From Paragyromitra xinjiangensis (taxonomy: Eukaryota > Ascomycota > Pezizomycetes > Pezizales > Discinaceae), in NCBI GenBank assembly GCA_038503065.1, contig JBCAMK010000009.1:930001-994000 (forward strand): a stretch of DNA of 64,000 bases. The letters run 5' to 3'. Numbering within the stretch: the first letter of the stretch is position 1; the number at the start of each line of letters is the position of its first letter. The position numbers were made by a program, and so were the translations under genes. The notes beneath the pieces were generated by a model. That model saw nothing but the letters and a program-made list of their open reading frames with translations, was not told the DNA's origin and made no database searches. Below are positions 11,512 to 24,661 of this stretch, in pieces.

Positions 11512-13198
11512 TAAGGGAAAGAGAATAAGGAACTAGCTTCTCCCCTTGTGGAGAGCGGCCGGCCGGAACAAAGAAAGCGAAGTTACAACTACCATCTATC
11601 TGCTACATACATATCCTACCATACAACCACCACAACTACAACAACTATAGCGGCGTAAATCATTTTACCCGTTTGGTTTCCATCCTGACCCATTTTTCGT
11701 TTCTTACGCTCTTTTACGAAACCAGTTTTTTCAACATCACTTATTCTCTTTGTTTTTGGTTTGGTTTGGCTTTTTTGGTTGGGGGTTCCCTGGATTTGAT
11801 ACCATTTTTCTCATTTGATATATTTACTTTCTGTTCATTCTGTAGAATATGCTTCCGCTTGTTTTTGTTGCGATTTATCTCCTTTTATTATACCCCTTGG
11901 GACTTTCGAACACTTTGATCATATCAGACCTAGGCAAAACCTTTTTTTAGTACCATTTTTTTTAGTATCTCAGGAACCGTTGGTTCGGTTGGCTTTTTTT
12001 GTATGGTACATTTGATATTGGGTGGGGAGTTGGTTGCACTCGGGTCTTCTCTCGCCCTTTTTTGTGTTAAGTGGCAGTTGGGTGTTAAGATAGGAGCCCG
12101 GTGGTTTAGGATTGGAAAAATCCTTCTTAGCTAGGGTCTGGCAATTGTTAAAAAGTTTAGTCGTTCTACGTCAAACAATGTTTTGGTATCTTGTTCTTTT
12201 GCTGTGGGGTGTTCCGGAGATGTGTCGTAGATTGTATGAGGGGGATTTTTTAGTAACGCCAGTCAAAAAACGATTTTTATGGCACCGGCTACACATTTTC
12301 GTCGACTCAAAAACCTCAACTGCGGTTTTTAGGGTTTTATTGGTTAGATCAATTAAAGGGTGTGAATAGGGTTGCCCACGCCTTCTCGCACCATACCAAA
12401 TCACTCACTCAGTCGGGCTCGATCTCTTGTTCGCAGTTTGGGAGATGCGTGATAGGAGTTCTAAATCTTAATTTTAGAGTTTCTAAGCTGCATCTTACTA
12501 GCTGGGGAAATCTAGCATATGGCTGACTTGAGAGGCAACTGTGGAAAAAGAAAGAAATATGACTAAGTAGTATAGAAAATGGTGGAACATCGAATTTTAA
12601 TTGCTTCGGGAATTATTTACCTTCCTGTCACCCAGTTTTTTCTTTGAGTCCCTGCAGATGTTGTATTAGTTATATGGCATCGAGGGTTTTCTGGGTGCGT
12701 CTTACTGTAGTCCCAGGGTTGGTTGTGGCGACAATGGGGATGTAGGTATCTACAATTCTTTTCATGGTGTAGCCTGTAAGCTAGAATGTGATGAGAATAC
12801 GCGTTCCAGTCCACTATATCATACGACATAGTATCAAACTTAATCCCACTCCCTTTAAACCGTGAATAATGGATCAGTATGCTCTAGCAAGTTCAAATTA
12901 TAGAGAAGCTCTCGACGGTAGAGCAATAGGACCCTGCGCATACCGACTACTAGTTGATGGGTTTTGGTCCCATTTAAAAACTGAGAACCAGCTTCATGAA
13001 AGCCTGGTAGAATAGTTAGTACAGGTGTTAAGCTGCTTAGATCAAAGAATACCTAATAGTATTAAGCCTTCAATTGATACTGGATCTTTCTCGCCCACAG
13101 CTAGAGTATACTGAATTATGAAAGGTGACGCTAGACCGTCACATGTCACCCCTTCATGAGCTCCTCTCAACAGGTATAACAGAACCCTCTTCCGCACT
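11512..13198. other. Intergenic region, T-rich 3' flank, nothing recognised
   Basis: Mostly T-rich sequence after the small gene (11690-12110), then AT-rich DNA with no open frame resembling a known protein. Probably a long 3' UTR followed by decayed intergenic DNA. Confidence 0.4.
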
Positions 13199-13558
13199 CT
13201 ACAATAACGTGTCATTGTCACTCTTTTCCTGAACCCGAACGGATGTGTGTGGGGGATCCGTTGCGCTTACGCTCCACATCCACCTCCTTGTAAATGCGCG
13301 AGTCCTTCTCAGGAAATTCTCACAACCATTAAACATGTCATCGATCCCACCAACCGGGGCGTACATCTCCGGCTCAGAATCATATTTGAGCATCTCCGTC
13401 ATCTTCTGGAGTATCTCCAGATCTAGGCCTTCCATGTGCTCTCGCCAACCAGTTCTCATAAGCCACGGGCTCTCGTCACTGTCAACCCTCTTTTCCGTAA
13501 TCACCGCCGAATCTCTATCGTCAACGAACTTTTCAAACAGGGTCATTTCTTCTCCCAC
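13199..13558 (-). pseudogene. Fragment of an OrsD-like (DUF3505-type) repeat-associated ORF
   Basis: A 119-residue open stretch on the minus strand with ESPWLMRTGWREHMEGLD and FLRRTRAFTRRW. The SPWLxxTGW...GLD pattern is, from memory, that of fungal OrsD/DUF3505 proteins, large multicopy proteins often found with mobile DNA. A complete member is several hundred residues or more, so this is a fragment. I see no cysteine-rich N-terminal zinc motif and no continuation on either side. It sits just upstream of a copia relic, supporting a repeat graveyard at 13-14.5 kb. Confidence 0.45.
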
Positions 13559-13689
13559 TATTTCGTCTCAATCCGGTTACCTTATTCGGTAATAAGTTAC
13601 ACTTGAACTTCCGGTTCAAATCCGGGCACGAACGAAAGCGCCGTAAAGAATGAGAGCCTCATCATCGGCATCGGCGTTCGCTATCCTGT

Positions 13690-14450
13690 TTTTTTGCTTG
13701 GCTGAAAGAAGTCAAATCCACCTTTAATAAATAGCTACCACGTTTAAGTCCAGACCTAGAGATATCCGTGCTAGTTCTAGATCGGTCATCTTATACTTTA
13801 GTCTTAGTTGCTTTTTCACATTATCACCTGCAGTACGATTGGAGGGGGTATAGAAAAGGAATATGTCGTCCGCGTAAAGTAGTAGTATTATCCCAGCCAT
13901 GAGATATAGGTTGGGATCCATATTCGATTGAGTGAATCCAATCTCCAGTAGAAACGCATTAATCTCCTCATACCAGAGTCTAGGAGCCTGTTTCAGTCTG
14001 TAGAGCGCTTTGATTAGTCTTACGATCATTCTTGTTGACTCTGTCGTTGCTCTAGGATCGATCCATTCCATGCCTAGTGGTAAAGTCATAGATATGATCT
14101 CGATCTATCTTAGCGTTTAGAATGCAGTTACAACATCCATATGATCAATCGTCCAGTTATACTGAGCAGCAATGCAAAGAAGGAGATGTAGTGTCGTAAG
14201 CTTTGAAAAAGGGGCGTAGGTCTCGTCGAGGTCAATACCTGGCACTTGTTGAAAGCCTTGTATTACGAGTCGTGCCTTGAACCTGGTTAAGCCATCTGGG
14301 TTGCACTTTGTTTTATATATCCATTTGCTTCCAATGGGTTTGACTTCGAATGGTACCTGGATAGGTGTCAGGTGGCTTGGATCGACGTTGGTTGTTGACT
14401 GGTCAGGACTTGAGAGGAGCTGCTCTTCGAATATTTGGAAGGTATGGTTT
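13690..14450 (-). mobile_element. Decayed Ty1/copia reverse transcriptase relic
   Basis: Minus-strand remnant of a copia-type pol gene. The upstream part encodes the start of the RT domain (GSKWIYKTKCNPDGLTRFKA, GFQQVPGIDLDETYAP, NWTIDHMDVVTAF), then an in-frame stop and frame change. The next open frame (13724-14089) continues with LIKALYRLKQAPRLWYEEI, SNMDPNLYL and the catalytic LLYADDI. The order matches copia RT, but stops and frameshifts break it. No gag, integrase zinc motif, RNase H or LTR pair was found nearby, so it is a truncated, inactive copy. Confidence 0.88.
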
Positions 14451-15460
14451 CCTCAGGCTAGTCTATGTGCAAGACACTGAAGACCGTGAGGCCCAAAGGC
14501 AAGTATCACCAAGCACGAAGACGACGAGAAGAGAAAAGCCGAGTAGAGGGCTATACAGCCCTCTAAACATCGTCCCGTGACAGCCCGGCCCACTCCACCA
14601 ACTTCTCATCAACGTGTAGGAACTCCCTATTGACGTCTTTAAACCCATCATCGATCTTGTCACTAAGGCGCTCTCTTCAAGGCTGACGAAGAAGATCCTT
14701 GTAATCTATTAGCGTCCAAAGTCACCGTGTAGTTGTGGATTCTACCTTTTCGATGTTAATGTTCGACTTCGAACGATATAGCTGGGGATCACGGTTCCTC
14801 TATCATCGTCTGTGATCTTCCGTGCTTAAATGATCCGGGTTGGCTGGGTAAACGTTGTTATAACTCGTTGATGTGGGTTTGCCTTTGACACATTGAAGCC
14901 TCTAATGAAGTGGCAGGGCAGATGGTAGTACGGCAGAGGGCTGAACGGAACACATCGTGGTGGTTCTAGGATTGTGAGTGGAGTGATGGCTGGGGTTGCT
15001 GGAGAAAAAAGAGGGATGTTGCAAATGAGGCGGAAACCTAGTGTATCGTAAAGTAAGGTAGTCCTAATGGCTCAAAGCAGAGGAAGGAGGAAAGGAAGGG
15101 AAACGGATGTTGTGTGGTGTGGCGGGGTGTTGTCAAGGAGTGAAGGTATCTGTGACTGTTACAGAAAAAGCGCGGGCATTAAAAAGATTCAATAGAAAAG
15201 TTGAATAAGATCGCTACAAGGATTAATAACACATATCGCTCTTTAGCTCCAATCCTACATACACCAAACGCCTATCATGATCATGAATCAAAAAAAGAAA
15301 GCAATGCAACAGTAGATGGCGATGCTCCCGCACAAACGAAGGAAAAATGAAGAAAAAATGAAACTAAACAAGACAAAAAGATCGTCAACTGACTGAAAAA
15401 AAAAGTCCACTCAAGCCTACACCAGTAAAAAAAAAAAACTCAAACAAAAAAGCTATCCCC
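14451..15460. other. Intergenic region with a short hairpin
   Basis: No gene recognised. A perfect 9-bp inverted repeat with a 4-nt loop lies at 14544-14565 (TAGAGGGCT/AGCCCTCTA). The right part (about 15180-15460) is A-rich on the plus strand and is probably the 3' UTR of VAC14. Confidence 0.4.
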
Positions 15461-18400
15461 TCACTTCCTAACCCTCCTCCCAGTCGTCAACCTTCCGAAC
15501 CCGCCTCTCGCCGGCACCGGCTTCCCCGCGTTAGCTCCTGCAGCCGTTGTTGCTGTTCCCGCTGGCGTACTTGTCCGACTTGGGCTCAATATCGAATTTG
15601 TTGCGCCGCCGCCTGTAGCTCCATTACTTAATGTGGTCTGCGTTGTTGATGTGCGAATACTGTATTGGACTTGTGCAGCGCGACGGGCGCGCTCCTGGAC
15701 TGTTTTGAATTTATCGAGGAGTTCGATCCACTTGATTTCGTCGGTTTTACCTTTGAGACGGGTGGGACGTTCATAAGTTGTTGTGGACGTTGTGCTGCTA
15801 GGTAATTAGTTTGTTACGAAGCAGAAATGGAGGTGGGAAATGGGGAGACATACACTCTAGGTGCAACATGTAAATACCCAATTGCGCTCACACTATTCAA
15901 GCGGTTCCTCAGCAACGCAAATGCCGAGCTCTGCGGCAGCAGCATGAGGAGTCCATACAGACACTTATACAAATATGGATGCTTTTCTGGCTCCAGCAGC
16001 TGCATACGCAAATACGTAAACACTGGCGATTCAAGCAGCTGCACAAGTTTATCAACCTGAATAAGCAAGTTGATTGTGATTTCGAGTTCCGCGCTGCGCA
16101 ATCATGGGTTAGCACTCGGATTCCTAGTGGTGAGGTGGGAGCTTACAATATTTGTAATAGGTTGCTCGCTTGCTCGTATGCCTGTGCTAGTAGACACAAA
16201 CTAAACGTCGCAACGGCGTTATGGCACCAACTCCGAAATAGGCTCACAAAGAACGATTGACCTTCCTTTGTATCGAGGCTTCTAAGCCGTTTCCTCAGGT
16301 CTGCTAGCTCAGGCGCTGTCATCAGATTGTTGTTTAAGTTTTGCACCATGATACTTGCAAATTCGACGTCCTCGTCTTTCTCGAGGATATCAGCGAGGGT
16401 GCGGTAAATACGTCCAGGGTCTAAGTTCAAGCATAGATGACGAATGATGAGATTCCCGCGGGTCTCAAGGAGACGGCGGTCTGTACTGAAGAGGGAAAGA
16501 AGAGAGACCATAAAGGAGGTGAAGTAGTCATCTTCGCTATTGTGGGAAATCTGAGAAAGAAGCTGGAGATCACGAGTTACGACTTGTTCGGAAGGATCGG
16601 AAAGAGTTTTAAGAAGAGCTGGGAAAGTGCCATCGTTGATTGCGAGCATCTACGAGATTAAATTAACACCGAATCATGACATATGAAGCAGGGACGGGTT
16701 TACGAACCTTACGAGGAGCTTTCTTATGCAGCATTAACAGCCATTCCAACGCCACAACCCTCGTCTGTTCATGTTCATTCAAAAACTGCAAAGTCAACGC
16801 ATTCACAGTTGCAGAATAATCCAGATCCGCCGATTTCGGCGGTGTTGGACTTGGTGGGGGCACCGGCGTCGGCGGCGCAGGAGGAATACTTGAAGGCGTC
16901 CGTCTCCCCACAGAATCCGTCTCCTTACCCAAACTCTGCCTCGCCTGTGAATCTCTCCTATCACTCGTCCTCTCAGGCTTCTCCCTATCCCCCATGCCCA
17001 TCGTGCTCTCCCTCGTCGGCTGTCTACTCATCGGCGGGCTACCCGCATCATCGCTCAAACTCACGACCAAGCCCGATAGACTCGTATTCACTTTTAGCGC
17101 AGCCTCACGCACTACCTCGACCTCATGTGAGATCGCTGGCAACACATGGCTGAGCAAGCGTGGTACAAATGGAAGTAGGTCCTCAGGGCATATCTCAAAG
17201 AAATGATCAACCCAGCGCAGCGCCGTAAGTTGGATCTCCTCCTCTGTTTTGACGAATGAGCCATGGGGACGCAACACCGCGCCATCGAAGGAGAAAAACC
17301 CACCCGAGGAATCCAGAAATGGGATGAGGATCTCGAGGATCCGCGCATGGTCGACGAGCACATCCTGGCCTGGGACCCATGAGCCGTCTGCTGAGATGTT
17401 ACGGTCGGTGTTGTCACGATCCAGAAGAACCGTAGAGTCAGCTGTATCATCGAGAGAGAGCTTCTCGCGCAAAGAAAGCCCCTCCTCGGTGTTATCCGCA
17501 GAGCCGGAGTCAGACCGGGTGCGAGAGCGAGGACGCGTCTTGCGAGATTCTTCAATGCCACGTTTTACACGCGCGATGCGTTTGATCTCAGCAAGGAAAC
17601 CCTCAAGGGCTTGTTGAGTTGCGACGTGAACATCCTGGTTAGGATCTGAAAGGAACTTGAAGAGGCCCCCAAGGAATGTTGGGAGATGTGTAACGAGCTC
17701 CAAATCCGGGATTGAGTCGAGGAGTGTTATCCAGCTTACAAGGAAGATTCGGGTGAAGGGGTTGATCACGTGTATTCTCTCCGTCAGGAGGGGTATAAAT
17801 CTTGGTAAACTGAACGCTGTGGGAAAAGCAGCATCAGATGCGTATGTGGGTGAGTTAGCATCCGATTGTGCATCTGTGATAGACTGCTCGGGGGGCTGCA
17901 GCACGGAGACGTAGGTTGCAGCAGACTCGGCGACGATATCTTTTACCAGACGGTCGAGCAGCTCAGCACCGTTCTTGACGGAAAGTTCAGAATCCGCAGC
18001 TAGCTGTAGGAGCGTCCAGCACTTCAGTACACTAATCCAACAAGAGATCCGGGGAATTCTCAAATGTGTACCTTAGACAAAGCGTCGAATACGTGGTTGA
18101 AATACGGTAATATCTCCCCTTTAGCCACCTTGGCTATATTGTACATACTCTCGCACGCATAATAGCGTACTCGTGCATCCTGATCCCCGAAGCAAGCTAG
18201 CACTGGCGGGACAATGTCGTCGAGATACCTAGCCACCTCCTACTAACCATTAGTCCCACCCCACCCCACCAAACAAAAAACAGCGAACTCACAGGACCCA
18301 ACGCAATACTCGCAGCCGCAAGGCCAATCAGCCCACCGTTCCGGGCATGTGGCTGGTGCACAGCGTATGCAAATTCATGACATAGCTGGTCGATGATGAG

Positions 18401-18621
18401 ACGGATCCTGTCGTGGTCGTCGTGCGAAACGCACTCCCGAACTACCTTCTCTAGTCTTTACATGGGGAGAAACACGCCAGAAAAAAAAGACGGTGGGTCA
18501 AGTCAGCTGAGAGACTCTACTCACCCGGGAATGGTGACAGGTTGTGGACTCACTCGAGGGCGCCGAGCTTCCTGCGGTCGTAGAGCTTGTCGTTGAGACT
18601 GCGTTGGATTGCGTTATCCAT
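15461..18621 (-). CDS. vac14: VAC14, scaffold of the Fab1/PIKfyve lipid kinase complex
   Basis: HEAT-repeat scaffold that binds Fab1 and Fig4 on the vacuole or endosome and controls PI(3,5)P2 synthesis and turnover. Seven exons (18621-18554, 18455-18293, 18239-18072, 18003-16708, 16649-16147, 16093-15854, 15797-15461) give 924 residues. The start [20 protein letters not shown] and the block [20 protein letters not shown] are diagnostic, as are [20 protein letters not shown] and [20 protein letters not shown]. The Fig4-binding half follows with the Vac14_Fig4_bd-like segment ending near [21 protein letters not shown] Ser/Pro-rich linker ([16 protein letters not shown]... with a Pro tract) separates the halves. 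The C-terminal tail is Thr/Gly-rich and basic. This model needs all six introns; each junction restores family sequence. Confidence 0.94.
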
Positions 18622-19717
18622 AAACGGCTGGTATTAGGGGGGGGGGAGGGATGGTTTTATTGATGAGCTTTCGTTGTGGGGGATGTGGTGAGGGAACTGG
18701 GAGTGAGACGTTGAGGTTAGCTAGCCAGGATCAGGGTTTGTAGCGGGATCTTACCGAAAGCTTGTATGGGGGAGAAGCAAAGGTGAGAGCAAGGTGAGGC
18801 CCAGAGAACAGGTTGAAGCTCGTGAAAGGACAAACAGACAGATGGAGATAAACAGGTATAGATGCAGATGTGTATCCGTCACGAACAAGATTAATTACTA
18901 AACTCCTCACGCAGCACAAGATAGCATGTATGTAGGCAAGGGCGGGGCAGACAGACAGACAGATGCAGGGTCTTTTCCCGGTAGTTGTGAAGAGGGGCAA
19001 GACTTTCCCGATGCTGGCAAGAAAATGTCATCGCGTGGACAGCTACATACATACATACACCTCCCGACGTCAATAATTCCTGTGGCGTCCCCCAGGTCCA
19101 CAAACGGTCAATACTGGGGGCCAAGTAGCGACCTTTCACTGAACGCGATAAGAGATGATGTCTAACGTGCTTCTTGCAGCTCTACAATCACTGTAATTGG
19201 GGGGATTACTCGTCTTTCCTTGCTGAAGCTTGTCCGTGTGATTCAGTGTGGGTTTATGGCTATTGCTATGAGTTCTAGGTGGGTATCTTGAGCGCATCTT
19301 ACAAATGCCTTTCGCCGAAGTCGATCTGCACCCTATGACGCGATTCATCTTAGGGTTCAGCTACGGTCATCCGAATGGATAAATCGCTATTCTGTTTCAA
19401 CACTCTATAGATTTCCCAAATAAAGAATACTCGTGGCACTTCAACTACACCACAGTTCATCGCAAGTCTGTAACCACAACTCTTGGAGGAAAAAATATGT
19501 TATGCCTTAGTACCCTATATAAGAAGCTCATTATAGACGAAAATACTCGTTCCCAACATGAAACCCACAACAAAAAACCCTCCACCAGCCCAAGCCCTCT
19601 CCACCACGCCGGGTAGAAACAAGCTATATGCGTTATCGTATTAATACTACATTAAAAAAAAAGCCAAAACCGAAAAGCAAAAAGACATAAAAAAAACCAC
19701 AAGAACCAATGTCCCCC
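18622..19717. other. Intergenic region between VAC14 and the MFS gene
   Basis: 1.1 kb with no recognised gene. It holds two small tandem repeats, (CAGA)4 at 18947-18963 and (ACAT)n at 19043-19059, and an A-rich stretch near 19640-19700 that is probably the 3' flank of the MFS gene. Confidence 0.45.
18947..18963. repeat. (CAGA)n microsatellite
   Basis: Four tandem CAGA units upstream of VAC14, with a related ACAT tract at 19043-19059. Simple repeats; no function inferred. Confidence 0.8.
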
Positions 19718-21400
19718 TTATACAATCTTCTTCGGCGACCACCCCCCAATCACCCCTCTCGCCAACACAAAGAACGTACTCCCCGCCAACAACATACACC
19801 CAGCAAAAATCTGCAACCCGAGGAAATCCCCATTATACTTCGTCACCAGGGCCCCACCAATCGGCACACCCGTCAACGCCGCCAAACTGACACACGCAAA
19901 CAGTGCGCCATTTCTCACCCCAATCTCGCGGATCTCACTGATCTGCGCAAGACACGCCGGAGCCAACGACACGAACGCACCCGTTGTAAACCCATAGAAA
20001 CTGGCAAACAAGATCATAGGGACGTTTCCAGTCGCCGGGAGCCATAACGCTAATGCGAGGATCCCGCTGGCGTACGAGATCATGATCATGATGTTGTATC
20101 GACCGACTTTGTCGCCGATCCAGCCGGGGAGGATTCGGCCGACGACGCTCGTGGCGTTCAGGATCGAGACTAGGTAGTTTGCTAGGGTGTTGCCCATTCC
20201 GTTACGTTTCGCAGAGACAACGATGTAGTTGAATGGTAGGAACATTCCGAAGAAGAATAGACACGCGGCGAAAACAGTAAGTACGAATCCGGGTTCTTTG
20301 AAGTGTTTCGTGAACTCGTGGAGCTTCCATTCTGACCAGCCTTTTGGAGGGAGACGACTACGGAGGGTCAGGTTCGCGACTATCATCATTCCGAGGATGA
20401 GGAAGGCTGTGATCCGCATGGCCCAGCCGTACCCGACTTGGGGGATTAAGTGCTCGATCATGATGGGCATGATAACACCGCCGAGGGAGGAGCCGGAGGC
20501 CATGATCCCGAGGGCAAAAGCGCGGCGCTTGAAGAACCAGGTGGAGACGTCTCCGAGCGCGGGGTAGAAGATTAGGGAAGCGCCGGTTGCGGAGACGATA
20601 CCTTGTGCAAGGAGGAATTGGTAGTATTTGGAGGAGATGGAAGTCATCATAAGGCCGAAGACGTGAAGGAAGGTACCGAGGAGGAGGATGTAACGGGAAC
20701 CATAGGCATCGTAGTATTTACCAACTATGGGACCGAAGAAGAACATGCCTGAAGGGAGGTTAGTGAAATGTTCAATGTAGAGATTGTGGATCGGGGTATT
20801 GTGGAAAAAGAGTGGAAGACATACAGAAAGTTTCTAAACTTGAGATCCATGAAATTTGACTGGGGGTGTATGCTGAAAGTTGGTGCTTTGTGGAGGTTAG
20901 AAACGATCATTTCTCACATAATCACAAACCAGGTATCTAGTTCATGAGACAACTAACTGATTGATAATAACCCTGAAATATCCCGATACCTATTATCCCA
21001 ATACAATTAGCCACTGAATCAACACCCAAAGTCCCAGAAGGTAAAAAATAACCAACTCACAATTAATCCACCCAAAACTGCAAAACAAACATGCAAACCC
21101 TCCCACCACCGCAGACCACGCCTTAAGCCCACCATCCGGGAACTGCGATGGATGATGTATTGAAACCTCCGTATGCTTTATTTCCAACTTCTCCAGATCC
21201 TGTCTCCCAGCCTCTCGCTCCCGCGCTTCATTCACCTCATCCTGTTCAGTCAATGAAGATATGCTTGAGCGCGCACCGCGAACACTGTCTACTGTTGCTG
21301 CCGCAGCTTTCTCAATGTCGGTTGTGGACCGAGTATTAGGTGTTGGATTTGCCTGTAGCGTTGGTGTCGAGCTCGACGGGGTAGTTTCGGGGAGACCCAT
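19718..21400 (-). CDS. MFS transporter, monocarboxylate (MCT/MCH) type
   Basis: Major facilitator protein of the fungal MCT-like group (yeast Mch4/Mch5 relatives, one of which carries riboflavin); the substrate cannot be read from sequence. Four exons (21400-21061, 20989-20958, 20885-20825, 20748-19718) give 487 residues. ATG 21400 was chosen because the longer frame starts from TTG. A cytosolic Ser/Thr-rich N-terminus precedes [15 protein letters not shown], the typical entry to TM1. Small exons supply GIFQGYYQS and [20 protein letters not shown] between TM1 and TM2. The loop [14 protein letters not shown] and the second-half motif [16 protein letters not shown] are MFS hallmarks. It ends in GGWSPKKIV. 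About 12 membrane segments are expected. Confidence 0.88.
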
Positions 21401-24400
21401 TACTGCCAAGTAAGAAAGGTAGCTCCAGCTAGTTGTTGATCCTTTCTAACAGTAATTGTATTTGTCGCTTTTATAACTAAAGTTAGAATTATCCGAATTC
21501 ACGCAGTGCCGGTTTCGATGCTGAATGGAAAAAAAAGTGTGGGAAAGAGGTGCTTCAGGGTCCTTTATATCGAAACACGGTACCCCCATAAAAAAAACCT
21601 GCGTGTAAAGCGCGAAAATCCTTATTTCACTCCCACGCCGCAGGAAGCAGGCATCTTTTTTTTTTTTGAACCTTTGATGGGAAATGCATCAAGCTTCCAA
21701 CCACACCCCTTGCTCGTCCAGGGTTCCCACAAAGGGACTCGCAGCGCAATTCTGCCGGTATCGGCCGGGAAGACGGCATAGTGTTTGTTTGGGTCATATT
21801 GTGTTAGGGTTACGCCTGCTTGGGGGGGGTGGATGGATGGACTCGGGAAGGTGTGGAGATACGACAGCAACAGTGCTAACTCCGTTGCGGGAGAGTTATG
21901 ACCGTAGAGCCGGGAATGAGGTTATCGTGTAAATTAGGTAGCCACAGATAGAGTGTGAAGTACAGATCTCGTACCCTTTTTTTATTTAATTTTTTTAGTT
22001 TATCGTGCTTTATTGGCTTCGATTTGGACGGCCACTTGAGCGATGGTGCGTGGTCTAGACGGCCATTCTGGGTAGATCTAAGCGGGATTCCTCTTCCTTT
22101 CTCGACAACGAGATCTACAAAGCCGCAGGGAGGGCGGCTGGATGGATGATGCAAGCACAGGTGCGGACCCACTATTATTGCGGGGCAACAGAAACGCGAA
22201 GGCGAGACTAAACAATAGTGCAGAGCTTATTTCGAGGTGAATTAGATGGATCTCACTTAGGGTTAAGCTACATGTAATTCACCACGCAGCTCGTGATAAG
22301 AGTCATCTACGCTTGAGGCTTCCATGCCCGGACACGAGAAGCGGATCAGATAAGTCCAGGAGGTTGCACCCGGCGGAGGCGGTCATTGTTGTCGTAGTGC
22401 TTAGTCAAGTCATGAAACATCACGATGGGAGAGTGTGACCCGCTCTCACACAGGGGTTCGCCCCCATTCAATAACTGGATTTCAACCAAAAACAGTCTTG
22501 ACATGCTCAATTGGCATAACAATCACGATTCATCTTTCTAGCATACATGTACTAACACAATCAAACTAGACTACACTAACTACATGTAGAAACATTTCAT
22601 CGCTCCTACCCTTCTCAAGTGAACTCGTAATTGCTAATTCTCACTGTCTCAAGTTGTGACTCTCATTGATACTAACGGCAGTAGGCTTGCATCTGGTCGT
22701 CATCGATATTCGTTCTCTAAGCCACGCAATGGCTATCCGAATTAGCAAATTCAAAACAAACTTTAGAATGCAGAGTCTGAGAGGCGGACTCGCCCGAGTC
22801 GTGCTGAGAGGCAGTGGTGAAAGCCTGGATTCTGGCGTGATGAACTGCTTGTATAAGCAGGTGTAATATGATGAAGTACTCTACATAGCTAGATCAATCT
22901 AGTTTTTCGTAATTGATACGGCACTCCTCAACCTTGGTACTCTTGGCAAGGCTTGGTATTTGGGTCCAAGTTCTGAAGCTGTTTGCCTAAGGGGAGGTAC
23001 CAACAAACCATAGTAATTTGTATGTCCCAGCTCCAGGAGAAGGAACCACAGAGTGGGAATCCTCAAGTGGGTCCTTCAAGTCACGCGGCGAACCGTGCTC
23101 AACGAAGAATACATGTAGTCAGGGGTTTACGAAGCTTCAGCTACAAGCGAATATCCCTCCTTATTTTCATGCAATCTAGAGTCTGCAATTCAAAGCTTGC
23201 GTTGCCAATTCCTCACACAATGCAAAAAAAAAATACCGTTCTGATTTGTAACCTTGTAGCCGCTTACTGTCCCACCCAATCAGATGTATGAGTCGCTAAT
23301 TGTGGCTGTAACACACCAATATACGCAATCTGATAAGATAATATCGACTCGGCCGTGTGAAAGCCGGAGCTCCCGGAGAGATCGATAACGGTCAGAGTCA
23401 CGATCAACCAGCATCGCCGCCGGGGAGTATTTTTCTCGCTTCCCCAAAACCAAATCTCATTGGGGCTGAATCCACAAGACTCATCCACGGTAGAAGCCGA
23501 GCACTAACTTAGAGTCTCTCGGCCATCACTCACCCGAACAGAAAGCATACCGACGAAACCCACCATCCAGAAGCTTGTTTTGACTGACAATCGTCCCATT
23601 TTAACCTCTCCCCCCGCTAACGTCATCGCTATACGAGGATTGATTAACGATCGCTGGTTGCGCACTTCCACGCCGCGTAACCTGCCAATCGTCCCCCGAG
23701 TTTCAATCTGATTAACATGCATACCCAATTGACTAATCACAGCAACATATCCCTATGCTGTTTAGGGTAAATACTTCCCTGCAGCCGCAGCGGCTTAATT
23801 TCTTCCAGAAATGGGCCGATTGGAATAGGTCAATGATTGATCTACTAGTATGTAGTCCAATGGCGTTTCCTGCCTGGGGATGGCTTGAATGTAGAAGGAA
23901 CGAGAAGGAACTTATGCAAGGTGGGTTTTTGTGCAGTTTTTTCATAAGCACCAGCCTAAAATAAGCTTTCGCGCGAGAGGCATGGCTTTTGTATTACCTG
24001 CCTTCGGCGTGGTGCGTGTTTTGTGCTGCTTGGCAATAATAGCGGGATCCCACGTGGTAGGTAGTTGAAACATCTTGGCCAACGGGTCGTGGCGCTTGGG
24101 ATAAACACCCTCCGGAGGGAAAAAAACATGGCATGTTTGGTGGGGTTTGTTTTGGAGTGTGTGTTTTGGCTACCTACTACCGTTGAGTGATTGCAATTCC
24201 GTCCTGCATAGGTAAATGAAAACAAAGCCAAATGGAACGGAAAAGGATAATTGATTAATGATTCACAAATGCATTTACTTCTGAGATGCACGCATCTCCT
24301 CACGCACTCTCTTCTATGTAATATTATACAAAGAAGAAAACACCCATTCCATCAAAGATCCAACTGCTGAGAAATAAACAAGAAAAAAAAGAAACCCCCA

Positions 24401-24661
24401 AGAACTAGAAAGAACTACAAGTACATCTAACGAGCCACCATCCGACGACACTCAAGGCATTTATTGTCGATGTCGATACTTAGTTGTTTTTCTTGGCTGT
24501 TGTAGATAGATGTCTTAGCAAAAGTACTGCAGCACAGAGATCGAACGTGGGTAAGGAAGTTAAACTAGATACAAAAACATATATGCAGAAATTTCAAAGG
24601 AATGTGCAGGAAAGATGTTAAAGGAAATAAAGGAAATACATGAAGTGCTTGCCAAAACATC
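21401..24661. other. Large intergenic region without recognised genes
   Basis: 3.3 kb. ORFs up to about 115 codons occur on both strands but none looks like a protein family or shows consistent splice partners. The notable feature is four copies of the palindrome TACATGTA (22269, 22544, 22581, 23110) within 850 bp. Possibly it holds promoter DNA or repeat relics. Confidence 0.45.
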
